Shown one piece after another: positions 46,034 to 47,458 of a stretch of 47,458 bases of DNA. The position numbers were made by a program, and so were the translations under genes. How positions within the stretch are numbered: the stretch's first letter is position 1; each line of letters begins with the position of its first letter. The stretch is from Diplocarpon mali. Its lineage: Eukaryota > Ascomycota > Leotiomycetes > Helotiales > Drepanopezizaceae. The stretch is from contig JAENRP010000336.1 of assembly GCA_024741835.1 (NCBI GenBank), positions 1 to 47,458 of the forward strand, given 5' to 3'. The notes below the pieces were generated by a model, which saw nothing but the letters and a program-made list of their open reading frames with translations, made no database searches and was not told where the DNA came from.

Positions 46034-47458
46034 AAACGGTAATAGCTTCCGATTCCAATTGAAATACCAGACCTAAAGACCTCTAACTCTTTCGAAAGAA
46101 CTAGCAATAATAGTTCGACGATTTAAAGCTTTACTTTAAAAGCAAAGGCATCGAAATAGCGATTTAAAAGACACTTATTAAATATATAAAAATAGCCCTT
46201 TATACTCCTTCTACTAATTTGTCTACTTCTACTTTAATAGCTAATATAACTATTAAGGATTTGCTAAATATATTAAATAAGCTTAGCTTAAAAGATTTAG
46301 TAGATAATAACTGAGAATCCTAAAGGCAGATTTTAAATATAGAAAAGGAGAAGGAGTATAAGCTGGCCTTAGCTAAATGCAAGCTTAAGATTAATAGAAA
46401 TTTAAGTAATAAAGACTAAGATTTTATTTAAGTTTATAATAATGTAATAATAAGATAGGATACTTTAAAGGTAAAATACTCTTAAATAATTGCCTTTAAT
46501 ACTTAATATCTACTATAGTAGATTACTTTATTTTAATATAGAAAAGATAAAGATAGTAAGGATATAGATATAAATATAGACTTTGCCTAATTTATATTAT
46601 ATAAAGTAAAAAGGAGAGTAAGAGCCGCAGATCTTGAAATAGCTATGACTTTTAAGGAAATTTAGCTCTTTAGTTTCCTACTTAATAGCCTCCCTCTTAA
46701 GTTCGCTATTATAAAACAATCTCTTCTCATTTAACCTAACCTTAAGATCTATAAAAAGATCGACCTCTTTTAAACTATTAAGTAAGACTTTAAAGGATGC
46801 TTTAAATCGGCAAATGCTGCATTATAGGGCAACGATAAGCCTAAGAAGAAGAAGGAGCGTAGGATAAGCCCTTAAGCTTATTAGAAATACTACTTCTATA
46901 ATAGTACTTATAATATTATTAATTATAAAGTTAAAAGGCAATTAATCGATATAGTCGCTAGCTTTAATATTAAGAAGCAATTGAAGTAAAAGTTAAGAAG
47001 TAAACTGCCCTTATCCTACTAAAGGCCGCAACTATTAAAGAAAGGTAAAGGAAAAGGCTATTTAGCTAAAACTTTAGTAAATACCTTTAATAATAATAGT
47101 AGGTTATTTAAACTTAAATCCACTTTTGATAATTTAAATGATAATTATAATAAAGATACTTACGTTTTAAAAGCCGATCTTTATAAGATCTTTGAATCCG
47201 ATTAATATAGTAATACTAGTTATATAATATATATAATTAATAAACCCTACCTATCTAAAGGCCTGCTTATTAAAATAAAAAGGCGCTCTATTAAAGTTAG
47301 TAGTAGAAGGTTATATATAAATTCAATAAGTATAGTAAAGATAAATATCGCTAGCGTTTCTTTCCTTTTATAAAATATTCTTTTTATACCTAGCTTAAGT
47401 ATTAATCTTTTATTTAGCTATAAGATTTGTATAAAGTTAAATTATATAAGAGTTTTTA
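46034..47458 (+). pseudogene. Decayed gag and protease of Copia A8
   Basis: Collinear with A2 from its gag start, but the start codon reads ACG in place of ATG. The zinc-knuckle region is near 46885-46930 and protease begins near 47190. TAA/TAG stops are frequent. Confidence 0.8.

Larger units (their letters stand above)
45443..47458 (+). mobile_element. Copia family A copy A8: 5' LTR, gag and protease (continues past the window)
   Basis: The LTR is 45443-45637 (195 bp, TATTGAGATAGGTGATA ... GCTTAATA), followed by leader, gag and protease collinear with A2 up to about 12200. AATAT at 45438-45442 would be its 5' target duplication. It is inserted in copy A7 in the same orientation. Confidence 0.9.

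Noticed and set aside
1..47458. tRNA or rRNA genes
   Set aside because: No cloverleaf with proper A/B boxes and no rRNA-like conserved block was recognised by eye; a covariance-model scan would be needed to exclude tRNAs.

Overview
The window looks like nuclear DNA from a filamentous ascomycete (Pezizomycotina). The reasons are short (43-59 nt) GT-AG introns in the one intact gene, Copia, Gypsy and Tad-type LINE elements, and heavy C-to-T/G-to-A decay of every repeat. That decay turns CAA/CAG/TGG codons into TAA/TAG while reading frames stay aligned for thousands of bases, the signature expected of repeat-induced point mutation (RIP). No rRNA, tRNA or CRISPR array was recognised. All calls come from reading the sequence by eye; no database search was run.

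Layout. 1-4135: 3' part of a Copia element (family A, copy A1). 4136-5289: fragment of family D, minus strand. 5290-10182: Copia family B, minus strand, with a 1,453-codon decayed gag-pol. 10183-16280: a complete family A element (A2) with 195-bp LTRs and 5-bp target duplications, inserted about 5 bp inside the 5' LTR of B. About 17000-21960: a GC-richer host island with one intact gene, a 12-exon importin-7/8-type karyopherin (Nmd5/Sxm1 family, 1,048 aa predicted). 21965-25157: return to AT-rich DNA, with a ~150-bp tandem duplication, pieces of several LTR elements, and copy A5 inserted head-on into A4. 25158-~38650: a Tad-like LINE on the minus strand, split in its ORF1 by a complete third Copia element (family F, 29593-37178). 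~38650-39310: an unassigned decayed reading frame. 39311-41360: 5' part of a Gypsy element (LTR, gag, protease), cut by a second family D copy. 42428-43594: copy A6, minus strand. 43595-44825: unassigned. 44826-45442: pol fragment A7, interrupted by A8 (45443 to the window end).

The host gene should mediate nuclear import. Everything else is a graveyard of nested, mutually inactivating retroelements; the insertion order is readable from the target duplications and split reading frames. The most distinctive internal structure is an in-frame minisatellite with alternating 13- and 16-codon units, between the protease and the GAG-pre-integrase domain of the family A polyprotein. It differs by exactly 29 codons between A1 and A2.
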